The notes beneath the pieces were generated by a model. The model was not told where the DNA came from and ran no database searches. It worked only from the letters and a program-made list of their open reading frames with translations. A program made the translations under genes and the position numbers. This document shows, piece after piece, positions 10,663 to 18,790 of a stretch of DNA of 64,000 nucleotides; position 1 is the stretch's first letter, and every line of letters begins with the position of its first letter. This DNA comes from DASUFP01 sp036274495. Lineage in GTDB: Bacteria > Bacteroidota > Bacteroidia > AKYH767-A > OLB10. Location: contig DASUFP010000106.1 of NCBI GenBank assembly GCA_036274495.1, forward strand, positions 1 to 64,000. The letters are read 5' to 3'.

Positions 10663-11292
10663 ATGAAGTCGTGTTTGTATTTATTACTTATTATTTTAAC
10701 TTTCAATTTTATTTCTTGTGTTAATATCCATAAAAACTTTACTTATTATATGGAGGTTCCTATTTTAAATGATGAAGAATTAACTTTAAATTTAAATGGC
10801 ATTTATTTTATAGAAGATAGTAAAAAGGAATTCCCAACTGGGTTCATGTTTTTATATAAAGATGGGAGTATTTATATTTCTAATATTGGCGGATCAGAAA
10901 TTGACAGTTTGTTTTGGTCAAACCCATTAAAGTATTTGACATTTTTAGAAAGTAAATGGCCGAGCATGACTAAAACAACTAGAAACTTTTGGGGATACTA
11001 TAAAATTAGGAACGATAGTATCTATATCCAACACTTTAGATTAAATGATCAGTATTGGATGAAAAGAAATACAATTGAATTATTAGGAATAATTAAAGAT
11101 GAAAATACTATTTTAATTTCAAAAGAAATATGTAAATGGTGTCATGTGGTATCTTCAAAATATGATGAATCGGGTATCAATGATTATACTCCTCCAACAG
11201 AATACAAATATTTCCCTTCTGAATTTAAACCAGACTCAACGGAGGCATGGTTTAAAAGCCAATCTTGGTATAAAAAGGAAAATCGAAAATAG
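10663..11292 (+). CDS. Putative lipoprotein, candidate RHS immunity protein
   Basis: A 209-residue protein starting at the ATG 12 bp after the RHS stop; an in-frame TTG at 10648 is a less likely start. The N-terminus is a lipoprotein signal (LLLIILTFNFISC, lipid-accepting Cys at residue 18 of this start). The rest is an unrecognised, aromatic-rich domain with GFMFLYKDGSIYIS and a C-x-x-C pair (EICKWCH). Its place directly after a toxin-type RHS C-terminus is where immunity genes sit in polymorphic toxin loci, and a periplasmic or outer-membrane lipoprotein could neutralise an imported toxin. That function is inference from position only. Confidence 0.6.
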   Translation: MKSCLYLLLIILTFNFISCVNIHKNFTYYMEVPILNDEELTLNLNGIYFIEDSKKEFPTGFMFLYKDGSIYISNIGGSEIDSLFWSNPLKYLTFLESKWPSMTKTTRNFWGYYKIRNDSIYIQHFRLNDQYWMKRNTIELLGIIKDENTILISKEICKWCHVVSSKYDESGINDYTPPTEYKYFPSEFKPDSTEAWFKSQSWYKKENRK

Positions 11293-11329
11293 TTCAATTT
11301 ACTTGTTAAATCAGCAATTCGGTAAAAAC

Positions 11330-11782
11330 ATGAGAAAAATTAATTTTAATAATTTCCTAATCCAAGTCATTCAACTGATTTTAATTTGCTTATTATTTAA
11401 TACCGATTTGGTAGCACAAGGTGGAATTGAATATGAATACGATGCTGCAGGTAATCGAATAAGAAGATCGATTGAGGTATTAAGAATAGCATCAGATACT
11501 TCAGGAAATGGAGTAGAACAAGCGAATCATCTATCAAAGGAAATGGGTGTAAGTGTTTATCCTAATCCTGTTCAGAATACTTTGAGTATTACAATCTCTA
11601 ATCTGCCAAACGATGAGGTTGTTGCTATATATTTATATGATATAACTGGAAAATCAATTTATACAAATGAAAATGCTTCACAAATAAATTCCATTGACTT
11701 CTCTATTCTGAGACCTGGTTTATACCATGTTAAAATACTGATTGGATCTCGTGAATTATATTACAAAATAATGAAAAGTTGA
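11330..11782 (+). CDS. Small secreted YD-motif protein with T9SS sorting tail
   Basis: A 150-residue protein; the ATG at 11330 is chosen because it gives a clean signal peptide ending at LVAQ, whereas upstream in-frame codons overlap the previous gene. The mature part starts with one RHS/YD-type motif, IEYEYDAAGNRIRRS, then a short linker and a complete type A T9SS C-terminal domain (VYPNPVQNTLSI, LYDITGKSIY, LRPGLYHVKI). It is therefore little more than a single RHS strand joined to a surface-export signal. It sits in the toxin block after the RHS gene and the lipoprotein. It may help export or anchor the RHS shell, or be a remnant of a larger RHS gene; neither is proven. Confidence 0.75.
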   Translation: MRKINFNNFLIQVIQLILICLLFNTDLVAQGGIEYEYDAAGNRIRRSIEVLRIASDTSGNGVEQANHLSKEMGVSVYPNPVQNTLSITISNLPNDEVVAIYLYDITGKSIYTNENASQINSIDFSILRPGLYHVKILIGSRELYYKIMKS

Positions 11783-11794
11783 ATAATAGATATG

Positions 11795-13255
11795 TCAATA
11801 AATGATTATTTTATCTATAAAAACATTTCCATCATCAATTATTCTAATAAAATAGAGACCTGAATCAATATTCTTGATAGAAATTCTTTGTGAATCTAAA
11901 TTTGAATAATTGCTTTTAAAAACAATCACCCCATTTGCAGAAATTAATTCCAAAGCAACTTTATTGGATTTTGTTACGGCATCAATTGTAAAATCACCTT
12001 GGGACGGGTTAGGATAAATATTGACGTAATTTTCATGTAGAAATCCCTCATTCCAGATAGAAACGAGCGTTGTATTGTAAAGAATGCTAGAGCCAAAATT
12101 ATAACCAGTTATAATATCTAATTTAGTGTCATTATTCAAATCACAAACAGACATCATTCCTTGTTCCATATTTGTGTTATTCCATAGATCAAATAAAGTA
12201 TAGTTTGAAAATTCATAGTTGGTATTAGATTCATAAAGTGAAATTTTTGAAAACCCACTGTGTGATATAACAATTTCCTTTTTTCCATCATTATTAAAAT
12301 CTGAAATATGCAATGGCCCAGGATTTATATAGGTATTAAGAGTATCTGGAAAACCAAAAAAAGTCGGATTTCCGGATAAATGCTTCCAAATGTAGCCATT
12401 CGAAAAATGTGTGGTGACAATATCTTTTAGTCCATCATTATCAATATCTCCTACTGCAATTCCATCCATATAGTTAGCAATCCAGTAATTAGGAGTAATT
12501 GTATCAATAGCATAAAAGATAGGAAAATTGAGGAAATTGGTAACATCATTTTGAATATAAATGGCAAAGCTATATTTATTGCCATCTGGATTCATCGAAG
12601 ATATTGTGCTTCCATTACTTAAGATTAAATCATTCAAGCCATCGTTATCAATATCGGAAATAATTAACTCGTTATTTGTTGCTATTTTCTTATAATAAGT
12701 TGTGACGTTGAATGATTGATTAATATCCTGGTAAAATATATTTACATTTTCATCATTCCAATGTGCTACAGCTACATCGTTCAGGCCATCATTATTTAAA
12801 TCACCACAGGCGATTCCGTGAGTAAGAGGTCCACTATAATATTTAATGCAATTTGAGTTTGTAAAAAACCCAACAATTGTATCTTGGAAATAAATTTTAA
12901 TTGAATCACTATACCCAATTACAACATCAGAAAATCCATCATTATTTAAATCCCCCGAGGCAAGCGAACTGATACCATAAAAGGTTTGAGCATAATTAAT
13001 AGTATCCCAAAAAGTTAATTGGCCATTATGCTGTTTAAAAATCCACATTAAATACCCGTTATTCTTTGAAAGAGATATTAAATCATCCAATGAATCATTA
13101 TTAAAATCACCTGTAATACAAAAATTGGTTGCATATTCGGTTTGATATTCAACGTGTGGGGAAAATGAAATTTGAGCAAATAAATTATGATTATATATAC
13201 ATGAAAATAAAATTAAAATGCTTACGTATTTGCTTTTATTCAGAGTGAATTTCAT
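11795..13255 (-). CDS. FG-GAP/VCBS repeat protein with T9SS sorting tail
   Basis: A 486-residue secreted protein with a signal peptide ending near NLFAQ. About eight FG-GAP-type motifs with the calcium-loop form D-x-N-x-D-G-x-x-D run through residues 45-400 (for example ITGDFNNDSLDD, ASGDLNNDGFSD, CGDLNNDGLND, ISDFNNDGKKE), consistent with a beta-propeller. The last 75 residues form a type A T9SS sorting domain (IYPNPSQGDFTI, SGLYFIRI). It converges on the YD/T9SS gene with 12 bp between stops. The propeller resembles the FG-GAP segment of the RHS protein, so a shared adhesion or carbohydrate-binding theme is plausible, but no catalytic domain is seen. Confidence 0.85.
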   Translation of the reverse strand: MKFTLNKSKYVSILILFSCIYNHNLFAQISFSPHVEYQTEYATNFCITGDFNNDSLDDLISLSKNNGYLMWIFKQHNGQLTFWDTINYAQTFYGISSLASGDLNNDGFSDVVIGYSDSIKIYFQDTIVGFFTNSNCIKYYSGPLTHGIACGDLNNDGLNDVAVAHWNDENVNIFYQDINQSFNVTTYYKKIATNNELIISDIDNDGLNDLILSNGSTISSMNPDGNKYSFAIYIQNDVTNFLNFPIFYAIDTITPNYWIANYMDGIAVGDIDNDGLKDIVTTHFSNGYIWKHLSGNPTFFGFPDTLNTYINPGPLHISDFNNDGKKEIVISHSGFSKISLYESNTNYEFSNYTLFDLWNNTNMEQGMMSVCDLNNDTKLDIITGYNFGSSILYNTTLVSIWNEGFLHENYVNIYPNPSQGDFTIDAVTKSNKVALELISANGVIVFKSNYSNLDSQRISIKNIDSGLYFIRIIDDGNVFIDKIIIY

Positions 13256-13695
13256 TTGCGATTTAGAAAATAGTACCGTTTAAAACTTCTAGTTATTCAT
13301 TAATGAAGCTAGGGAGTATAAAATACTTTAAAGCAATGTAAAAAATCAAGTTCTCCCCAAGTTTATATTAATAAAAGTAGAAATAATTTCAGTAATAAGC
13401 AATTGTAATTTGAAGGATAAGGATATAAATACGCTTTATGTAAAAATTTTCACGAAATCAAAGGAAGATGAAGGATTATTGAGCAGTAGATTTTTAGTTT
13501 CATATTCTGTTTACAAAAGGACCTTTTTTACTTTTTAAGCTTATCGAAGTCATTTAATTATCTTTGACTAAAAATGTAGTAAATGATTAATAATCAGATT
13601 AATACGTTGAAAATTGAGGCTATTTGTATTTTAGAGATTTCTTTCTATTTTTCTAAATAAGTTTCTTAAGTAAATCACTTTAATCTAAATCCAAT
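13256..13695 (+). other. Intergenic region upstream of membrane protein/ATPase pair
   Basis: An AT-rich stretch between divergently transcribed genes. It must carry promoters for the FG-GAP gene on the minus strand and for the membrane-protein gene on the plus strand, but no clear TTTG / TAnnTTTG pair could be placed. The right end contains copy B of the repeat described at 1449-1565. No RNA gene or terminator is evident. Confidence 0.5.
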
Positions 13696-13740
13696 ATGGG
13701 AGAGCTATTCGATTTCACCACTAAAAATTGGGATGGTATT
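13621..13740 (+). repeat. Imperfect direct repeat, copy B (right edge of RHS block)
   Basis: This copy contains the conserved blocks at 13630-13654, 13673-13683 and 13705-13716, matching 1458-1482, 1502-1512 and 1526-1537. It covers the last 75 bases before the ATG at 13696 and the first codons (the GELFDF segment). Because this copy is attached to an intact gene it is probably the parent, and copy A the decayed duplicate. The pair brackets about 12 kb that includes the whole RHS toxin block. Confidence 0.65.
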
Positions 13741-14301
13741 TTATCAGCCCTTGCAATATTATTTTGGGTCTATGTTCTGACTAAGGCTGTTGTTAGAATG
13801 TTCCGTGATTTCAGGGAAATTAATGGATCTGAAGCCACTTTGCATGAAGGAGTTAAAATATCTTCTCAGAAATTTTATTCAAGAATTGAATCGGCCATTG
13901 GGGACAGGCAATTAAATGATATTAGATTAGGGAGAAGATATTACAAAGAGCATATGGGTATCTCTCATAAGAGAGAATATCTTGCTATTTCGTATAATAA
14001 ACTTTTATATCTAGTCTGTGCTGCTCCGTATGGAACTGGCTATTTTATTTCAACCTGGTCAGGAGAAAAGATGTCCTTTTTAAAGGAACTAACTTTTTCT
14101 ATTCCAAGGTTCGGCCCCAAATTAGTTGAGATCTTTTTTAGAAAAACATTCTTCGAATTAGATACCGAAGCGATGTTTCGAGAAACAGTTAAGGGTTGTG
14201 TTAGAGAAGCTGAAGCAGAAATGATTACTAACAAAGGGAAAAGGGATCATAATATGGGAATTCCAAATGTCATTAAGCATGATGTAGAAGTAGAGTCTTA
14301 A
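13696..14301 (+). CDS. Small membrane protein paired with VirD4-like ATPase
   Basis: A 201-residue protein not assigned to a named family. Residues about 14-33 (ILSALAILFWVYVLTKAVV) form one transmembrane helix near the N-terminus; the rest is soluble, with a central YKEHMGISHKREYLAISY segment, a hydrophobic KLLYLVCAAPYGTGYFIS stretch that might be a second membrane-associated segment, and a basic C-terminus. It ends one base before the ATPase ATG, so the two are almost certainly one operon. A membrane anchor or cofactor for the ATPase, like small partners of coupling proteins, is the simplest reading. No catalytic motif is seen. Confidence 0.7.
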   Translation: MGELFDFTTKNWDGILSALAILFWVYVLTKAVVRMFRDFREINGSEATLHEGVKISSQKFYSRIESAIGDRQLNDIRLGRRYYKEHMGISHKREYLAISYNKLLYLVCAAPYGTGYFISTWSGEKMSFLKELTFSIPRFGPKLVEIFFRKTFFELDTEAMFRETVKGCVREAEAEMITNKGKRDHNMGIPNVIKHDVEVES

Positions 14302-14302
14302 T

Positions 14303-17300
14303 ATGACATTTTCAGAACAGCTCACTGAAAACTTTTATCATTGGGAACGATATTGTAGGGGTTGGTATATTTACGATGATCAGGTTCAAATAGAACCTCC
14401 ATTTTCTCCTTTTCATCACTTATCATTAAGTGAACCTATCGAAGATGATGGACGAGGGCCATCGCTTTTAAAACTAGTATCCGATATTTTCAAGAAACCC
14501 CAGCCTGATCCGCATGAACTAAAACATTGGGAACCATTTTGGGATGAAAGTGAATACCTACTGAAGAGTTTTACGATTTCAATATCTCAATCAACTGCTG
14601 TCAAAGTCCAGATAAATGAGCAGTTGTTATTAATGCTTTCACTTTCTCAATGCCCTATTTCATTTGAAATAGTAGCAAAAGAAAATAAGATATATTTTCA
14701 AATAGTTTGTCGAAACATTGATTTAAAATATATACAAGCACAAATTAAGGGATATTTTCCTGGAGCAGTATTTATTGATAATTCAGACGAGCTTGAAGTT
14801 GACAATGAAGTACCTATTCCTACTTACTTCATGGATTTTTGTTTAATGGAGGAAGTTGTGAGACCTTTGAGTATCGTTTCTTCATTTGACCCAGATCCTT
14901 TAACAGGAATCATCTCTGTACTTGAAACATTAGAGCAAGGCGATTTCGCTTGTATTCAAATTCAATTTTCTGGAGTTGTTAACCCTTGGGCTCTAAATAT
15001 CATGAGAGCAATTACGGTTAATAGTGGTGAGTCATTTTTTAGCAATGCCCCAGAGATGGTTTCTCTTGCGAAAATAAAAACAGGATCACCACTTGTTGCT
15101 GCAAATATTAAAGTGATTGCCCAAAGTTATGATGAAGATGCCGCTGTGAGTATAGCTTCTGGGTTGTCGAATGTTTTAAAGAAAAATATGGGGTCACAGT
15201 TTAATAGTCTTGGTGTAATTGATGTGCCTGAATATGATTTTGAGAGAAGGTTAGATGATTTTTATAATCGTAAGTCTCACAAATTAGGAATGCTTTTAAA
15301 TATCAAGGAACTTCAAACCTTAGTACACTTACCTAATTCAAGTGTGATTTCTGAAAAACTGTTACGAGATGTTAAACGAACAAAATCGGTTCAAGGAGTA
15401 GATAAGAATTCTGATTTTAGTTTAGGAATTAACATACATAAGGGAGAAGAAACCTCGGTGATTATAGATGAAAATGTAAGGTTAAAACACACTCATGTAA
15501 TTGGTGCTACAGGAACTGGTAAATCAACTTTTCTAATAACTCAAATCATTCAAGATGTTTATTTAGGAAATGGAGTTGCTGTGATAGATCCACACGGAGA
15601 TTTGATAGATTCAGTGCTAAAGTGTATACCACCAGAAAGGTTTGATGATGTTGTACTTGTTGATCCTGGCGATTCAGAATACCCAATAGGGTTCAATATA
15701 CTTACTGCACATTCCGACCTTGAGCGAGATATTCTTTCCTCTGATCTAGTAGCTGTTTTTAAAAGACTTTCTACCAGTTGGGGTGATCAGATGAATTCTG
15801 TATTTGCCAATGCGATTTTAGCTTTTTTGGAAAGTAGCAAAGGAGGAACGTTAATAGATTTAAGACGATTTCTAATTGAAAAGGAGTTTAGACAAGAGTT
15901 CTTAAAAACTGTCGATGATCCAAGTATTAATTACTATTGGCAGAAAGAATACTCTTTGCTCAAAACAAACTCTGTAGGGCCAATTTTAACACGATTAGAT
16001 GCATTTCTAAGGCCAAAGGTTATCCGAAATATGGTTGCTCAACCAAAGAGTTTGGATTTTGATAGTATTGTTGATACTGGAAAAATTCTTTTGATAAAAC
16101 TCTCCCAAGGTTTAATCGGTAATGAAAATAGCTACCTCCTAGGATCATTTTTTATAACCAAATTTTATCAAATTGCTATGGCTCGCCAAAGCCAAGCTAT
16201 TGAGAAAAGAAGGAATTTCTTTATATATGTTGATGAATTTCAAAATTTCATTACTCCCTCAATGTCTGCAATGTTATCAGGGGCGAGAAAATATAATATG
16301 GGTTTAATTCTGGCACATCAGGATATGCAACAGCTTACTAAGCAAGATTCAGAATTGGCCGCATCACTTATTTCAAATGCAGGAATAAGAGTTTGTTTTC
16401 GACTTGGAGACATGGATGCGAAAAGATTTGAAGATGGATTTTCATTTTTCAATGCAAAGGATTTGCAAAATCTAGGAGTAGGTCAATCTATTTGTCGTAT
16501 TGAAAGAAGTGAGAATGATTTTAATTTGGAAACATTAGATAGTCCTCCAATTTATCAAGAAGATTTTACAACCATAAAAGGTGGATCACAAATTAAGTAC
16601 AGTGCCCCACGATCTGACGTTGAAGATTACATAAAAAACTCACTTGGAGTTTCATATACTGATCTGCAAGAAGAGAAAGAAACTGAGAAGAGGTCAACTG
16701 CATCTACACCAGAATATGTAAAGGAAACTGAAAAGCAATTTCAGAGAATTGAGAAGATTGAGCAAAAAATAGATTCGGAAGAAACAAGAGCTAAACTTGT
16801 AAAAGACCAAGTCGAAACGGACCATCGATATATTCAATCATTTATAAAGAAAATGGCTCAACAGAGAGGTTATAAATCAACTGTTGAAGAACCGTTAAGC
16901 GGAGGTGGTATGGTTGATGTTTCTCTTGAACGAAATGGAAAAAGGATTGCTTGTGAAATTTCGATAACAACAAAACCATCATGGGAATTACATAACATCC
17001 AAAAATGCCTAGATAGTGGATTCGATATGATAATTGTTTGTTCGAAGAAATTAGAAGTGCTTGCTAAGATTGAAGCACTGGCTCAGGAAAAATTGTCAAA
17101 GGTAAATTTGGAGCAGGTATTTTTTATGACACCTGAACAGGTCATTTCATATCTTGATGGCGAAGTGGCTAATGAAGCTTCAACCGAGGTCCGGTCCAAA
17201 GGGTATAGGGTTAAGACAGAATATAAACCTGTTTCCGATGAAGAAATGCAACGGAAAAGAGATGCCATTTCAAAGGCAATTTTCAGCAAACCTAAAAAGA

Positions 17301-17311
17301 AAGATGAATAG
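14303..17311 (+). CDS. VirD4/TraG-like (HerA-FtsK superfamily) ATPase with nuclease-like C-terminus
   Basis: A 1002-residue protein. Residues 1-380 are an unrecognised N-terminal region. The motor domain has Walker A at about 401-409 (GATGTGKST), a DPHGDL block typical of TraD/HerA-like ATPases, Walker B at about 639-648 (FIYVDEFQNF), and a conserved AHQDMQQL segment. A charged, coiled-coil-prone linker (about 800-845) leads to a C-terminal domain with GGGMVDVSLERNG and KRIACEISITTK: D872, E885, S887 and K891 resemble a PD-(D/E)xK nuclease core, but the usual E-x-K lysine is replaced by Ser. It is coupled to the upstream membrane protein. DNA pumping at the membrane for transfer or defence is inferred; no relaxase or pilus gene is present in the window. 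Confidence 0.82.
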   Translation: MTFSEQLTENFYHWERYCRGWYIYDDQVQIEPPFSPFHHLSLSEPIEDDGRGPSLLKLVSDIFKKPQPDPHELKHWEPFWDESEYLLKSFTISISQSTAVKVQINEQLLLMLSLSQCPISFEIVAKENKIYFQIVCRNIDLKYIQAQIKGYFPGAVFIDNSDELEVDNEVPIPTYFMDFCLMEEVVRPLSIVSSFDPDPLTGIISVLETLEQGDFACIQIQFSGVVNPWALNIMRAITVNSGESFFSNAPEMVSLAKIKTGSPLVAANIKVIAQSYDEDAAVSIASGLSNVLKKNMGSQFNSLGVIDVPEYDFERRLDDFYNRKSHKLGMLLNIKELQTLVHLPNSSVISEKLLRDVKRTKSVQGVDKNSDFSLGINIHKGEETSVIIDENVRLKHTHVIGATGTGKSTFLITQIIQDVYLGNGVAVIDPHGDLIDSVLKCIPPERFDDVVLVDPGDSEYPIGFNILTAHSDLERDILSSDLVAVFKRLSTSWGDQMNSVFANAILAFLESSKGGTLIDLRRFLIEKEFRQEFLKTVDDPSINYYWQKEYSLLKTNSVGPILTRLDAFLRPKVIRNMVAQPKSLDFDSIVDTGKILLIKLSQGLIGNENSYLLGSFFITKFYQIAMARQSQAIEKRRNFFIYVDEFQNFITPSMSAMLSGARKYNMGLILAHQDMQQLTKQDSELAASLISNAGIRVCFRLGDMDAKRFEDGFSFFNAKDLQNLGVGQSICRIERSENDFNLETLDSPPIYQEDFTTIKGGSQIKYSAPRSDVEDYIKNSLGVSYTDLQEEKETEKRSTASTPEYVKETEKQFQRIEKIEQKIDSEETRAKLVKDQVETDHRYIQSFIKKMAQQRGYKSTVEEPLSGGGMVDVSLERNGKRIACEISITTKPSWELHNIQKCLDSGFDMIIVCSKKLEVLAKIEALAQEKLSKVNLEQVFFMTPEQVISYLDGEVANEASTEVRSKGYRVKTEYKPVSDEEMQRKRDAISKAIFSKPKKKDE

Positions 17312-17735
17312 CTAGCAACTTCAATAATTGCTTCAAATTCTTTTTTGAAATAGATTCATTTTTCTCCCAGGCACCAATTGTTGAAGCATCAACCCCTAGG
17401 ATTTTTCCAAGTTTTTTATGGCTCAAACCATTTTGAATTCTATAGCTTTTTATCTGACCGGCAAGGCCGATTTCTTCAACTTTAAACGGATCATAACCCA
17501 AGAATTCAACGATATGAGGTAACTGATGAATCATCGGTTTTGACCGATTATTCTCCCAATAAGTGATACAATCCGTGCTTACACCTATTTGCTTACCCAC
17601 ATCCTCCTGTTTCATGGACAGGAATAACCGTCTTCTCCTGATATGGTCACCTATGGTTTGAGGGTTGAGTAAATTAGCTGGAATACAGCTATTTACAACG
17701 GAAATGGATGTTTTCCAAAAAGGCAACACAACCAT
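17292..17735 (-). CDS. Double XRE-type helix-turn-helix regulator, 5' end uncertain
   Basis: A 147-residue ORF with two helix-turn-helix units: about 27-85 (TIGDHIRRRRLFLSMKQEDV ... GVSTDCITYWENNRSKP) and about 92-135 (QIKSYRIQNGLSHKKLGKIL ... DASTIGAWEKNES). This tandem XRE layout is a known regulator type in mobile DNA of this phylum. The apparent ATG at 17735 lies inside the comM remnant, and the first ~23 residues look like read-through of the junction, so the real gene may begin at a non-ATG codon or be 5'-truncated. The 3' end overlaps the ATPase gene by 20 bp, convergently. It may control the island; that is inference. Confidence 0.7.
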   Translation of the reverse strand: MVVLPFWKTSISVVNSCIPANLLNPQTIGDHIRRRRLFLSMKQEDVGKQIGVSTDCITYWENNRSKPMIHQLPHIVEFLGYDPFKVEEIGLAGQIKSYRIQNGLSHKKLGKILGVDASTIGAWEKNESISKKNLKQLLKLLAIHLSF

Positions 17736-18220
17736 GTCCGTGCGGGTTTTACAACCATCCCGAAAAGGAATGCGTTTGCGGTCCGGGTGTGGTACAAAAA
17801 TACCTGAACCGCATCAGTGGTCCCTTACTCGACCGCATCGACCTGCATGTGGAGGTAACGCCGGTATCGTTTGGAGAACTGGCCAACGAACGGGTTGCCG
17901 AAAAAAGTGCCGATATCCGCGAACGTGTGATTCGTGCCAGGATGATTCAGGAAAAAAGATTTGAGCTCCATGCCGAAGTGCATTGCAATTCGCAGATGGG
18001 ATCTAAATTATTGCGAACCGTGTGCAAACTAACACCCGAATGCCAGCAGCTGCTCAAAACTGCCGTTGAGCGCATCGGTCTCAGTGCGCGTGCATACGAC
18101 AGGGTGCTAAAGGTTGCACGCACCATTGCCGATCTCGAAGGTGCCGAATCCATCGGCGCAGCGCATCTCGGCGAGGCAATACAGTACCGGAGTCTGGACA
18201 GAGAAGGGTGGGCAGGGTAA
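17711..18220 (+). pseudogene. comM: comM/yifB Mg-chelatase-like ATPase, 3' fragment
   Basis: From about 17730 the plus strand encodes the C-terminal third of ComM (YifB): PCPCGFYNHPEKECVCGPG, VQKYLNRISGPLLDRIDLHV and the C-terminal LSARAYDRVLKVARTIADL block are hallmarks. Intact ComM is about 510 residues; only about 165 remain here, and the sequence upstream of PCPCG is unrelated island DNA. Codon use and G+C also change here to the higher values of the flanking chromosome. ComM is a hexameric helicase for branch migration in natural transformation, so this copy should be non-functional. The missing 5' part may lie left of the window if the accessory DNA was inserted here. Confidence 0.9.
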
Positions 18221-18268
18221 ATGAACTTTTTTGATGCCATTAAATCCGGACGGAAATTTTCAAGGATC

Positions 18269-18351
18269 AATTTCCAATGTTCAATGAACAGTTATTGACA
18301 ATCAATCCATTTGAAAATTGGTTATTGGGCATTGATCATTGGACATTCCCG
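18269..18351 (+). repeat. Imperfect inverted repeat, non-coding
   Basis: Bases 18269-18303 and 18320-18351 form an imperfect inverted repeat: TTCCAATGTTCAATGAACAG on the left and CATTGATCATTGGACATTCC on the right, with a short spacer. It lies about 50 bp after the comM stop and could act as a transcription stop or be another small palindromic repeat. No T-run follows, so a simple rho-independent terminator is not supported. Confidence 0.5.
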
Positions 18352-18409
18352 TAAATGTTCATGAGAACTCCAAATTATTAAGTCAGACATAAGGTATAAT
18401 ATTAATCAA

Positions 18410-18523
18410 ATGGAAAAAGAAAGAAAATATGATCTGGAAGATCGCCTTGTTCGATTTAGTGCAATGGTAGGTGCATTGCCTATTTCAACCGTAGAGGCGC
18501 ATTGTGTGTTTCAACCGTAGGGG
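18410..18523 (+). pseudogene. Four-helix-bundle protein (S23/IVP family), first codons only
   Basis: An ATG at 18410 opens a frame MEKERKYDLEDRLVRF followed by GALP, which matches the start of the small four-helix-bundle proteins (often annotated as 23S rRNA intervening-sequence proteins) common in Bacteroidota. Those proteins are about 115-125 residues. Here the match stops after about 24 residues exactly where the 26-bp array begins, and the frame closes in the second repeat unit. It is best read as a gene truncated by insertion or growth of the array. Because the match is short the assignment is moderate. Confidence 0.55.
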
Positions 18524-18790
18524 TGTATTGTGTGTTTCAACCGTAGGGGTGTATTGTGTGTTTCAACCGCAGAGGTGTATTGCGTGTTTCAACGGTAGGG
18601 ATGTATTGCGTGTTTCAACCGTAGAGGCGCATTGCGTGTTTCAACCGTAGGGGCGCATTGCGTGTTTCAACCGTAGAGGTGTATTGCGTGTTTCAACCGT
18701 AGAGGCGCATTGCGTGTTTCAACCGTAGGGGTGTATTGTGTGTTTCAACCGTAGAGGTGTATTGTGTGTTTCAACCGTAGAGGCGCATTG
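18483..18790 (+). repeat. Tandem array of 26-bp half-palindrome units
   Basis: Eleven full 26-bp units plus a partial twelfth (22 bp) start at 18483 and every 26 bases after (last at 18769). The unit runs TTTCAACCGTAGRGGYGYAT followed by TGYGTG. Most differences between units are transitions, and the two Y positions in the centre change together (CGC or TGT). There are no unique spacers, so this is not a CRISPR array. Each unit equals one arm of the palindrome that ends the array. The unit length is not a multiple of three and no reading frame runs through. Confidence 0.95.

Noticed and set aside
7353..10724. Short plus- and minus-strand frames inside and at the end of the RHS gene
   Set aside because: They lie in other frames of a continuous, well-conserved RHS coding sequence, and have low-complexity translations.
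11144..11329. Upstream extension of the YD/T9SS protein
   Set aside because: It overlaps the lipoprotein gene in another frame and would bury the clear signal peptide starting at 11330.
14303..17311. Complete conjugation system
   Set aside because: Only a coupling-protein-like ATPase is present; no relaxase, VirB4 or pilus genes are in the window.
17665..17964. 99-codon plus-strand frame across the island/comM junction
   Set aside because: It reads comM in the wrong frame; the frame starting near 17708 carries the conserved ComM residues.
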